A DNA stretch of 64,000 bases from contig JAODUP010000662.1 of the NCBI GenBank assembly GCA_025642065.1, forward strand, positions 286,001 through 350,000, in the 5' to 3' direction. Source of the DNA: Paralvinella palmiformis (taxonomy: Eukaryota > Annelida > Polychaeta > Terebellida > Alvinellidae). Both the position numbers and the translations under genes were made by a program. Positions 63,903 through 64,000 of this stretch are shown piece after piece. Each line of letters begins with the position of its first letter. Within the stretch, counting starts at the first letter, position 1. The notes beneath the pieces are model-generated. The model was not told the DNA's origin. It saw nothing but the letters and a program-made list of their open reading frames with translations, and made no database searches.

Positions 63903-64000
63903 TCCACTTCCGTTATATCCAACGTCACATGCTATTGCCGAATATAGCACTTCTGCTGACACCGTTATAAGTTACTCTCTCATCAATGTACGTAGAAGGT

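Overview
This is a window of animal nuclear DNA, not bacterial DNA. It is AT-rich, its genes are split by GT-AG introns, and it is packed with (AT)n/(GT)n/(CTCA)n microsatellites, tRNA-derived SINE families, decayed non-LTR retrotransposons, one Ty3/gypsy fragment and several inverted-repeat DNA elements. The repeat mix and gene structure suggest a marine invertebrate, most likely a lophotrochozoan such as a mollusc. That placement is inference, because no diagnostic lineage marker is present.

Layout: 1-14.4 kb is gene-free and holds transposon debris: a LINE reverse transcriptase piece, a gypsy pol piece, a longer LINE at about 5.1-7.4 kb with a MITE inserted in it, a foldback element, and copies of three SINE families. 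From 14,462 to 36,347 (+) lies a complete gene for WDSUB1, with 11 coding exons whose phases all agree and a 506-residue product (seven WD40 repeats, SAM domain, U-box). Its introns hold many nested repeats, a MULE-like transposon with tandem-repeat ends, and a CpG-rich stretch with a perfect RFX X-box. At 38,334-39,464 (+) is an intact, intronless ORF for ethanolamine-phosphate cytidylyltransferase (PCYT2), probably a retrocopy, with a LINE 3' tail about 110 bp beyond its stop. From 39.6 to 52.7 kb there is again only repeat debris, plus one short promoter-like cluster near 51.2 kb. From 53,479 to at least 61,975 (+) lie exons of a secreted or extracellular multidomain protein (WxxW - calcium-binding EGF - VWD - C8). 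Its 5' end is not identified and its 3' end is uncertain. The last 2 kb hold a 20-bp minisatellite just upstream, a LINE fragment and a SINE.

The three genes have no evident shared pathway: WDSUB1 is a probable E3 ubiquitin ligase, PCYT2 makes CDP-ethanolamine for phosphatidylethanolamine synthesis, and the third encodes a mucin- or zonadhesin-like extracellular protein. No rRNA, functional tRNA or CRISPR array was seen. The most interesting signals are the intact PCYT2 retrogene, the MULE with iterated termini, splice donors that lie in or next to microsatellites, a GC-AG intron in the WxxW domain, the X-box island, and a TTAA-flanked MITE with a duplicated end separated by a 17-bp minisatellite.
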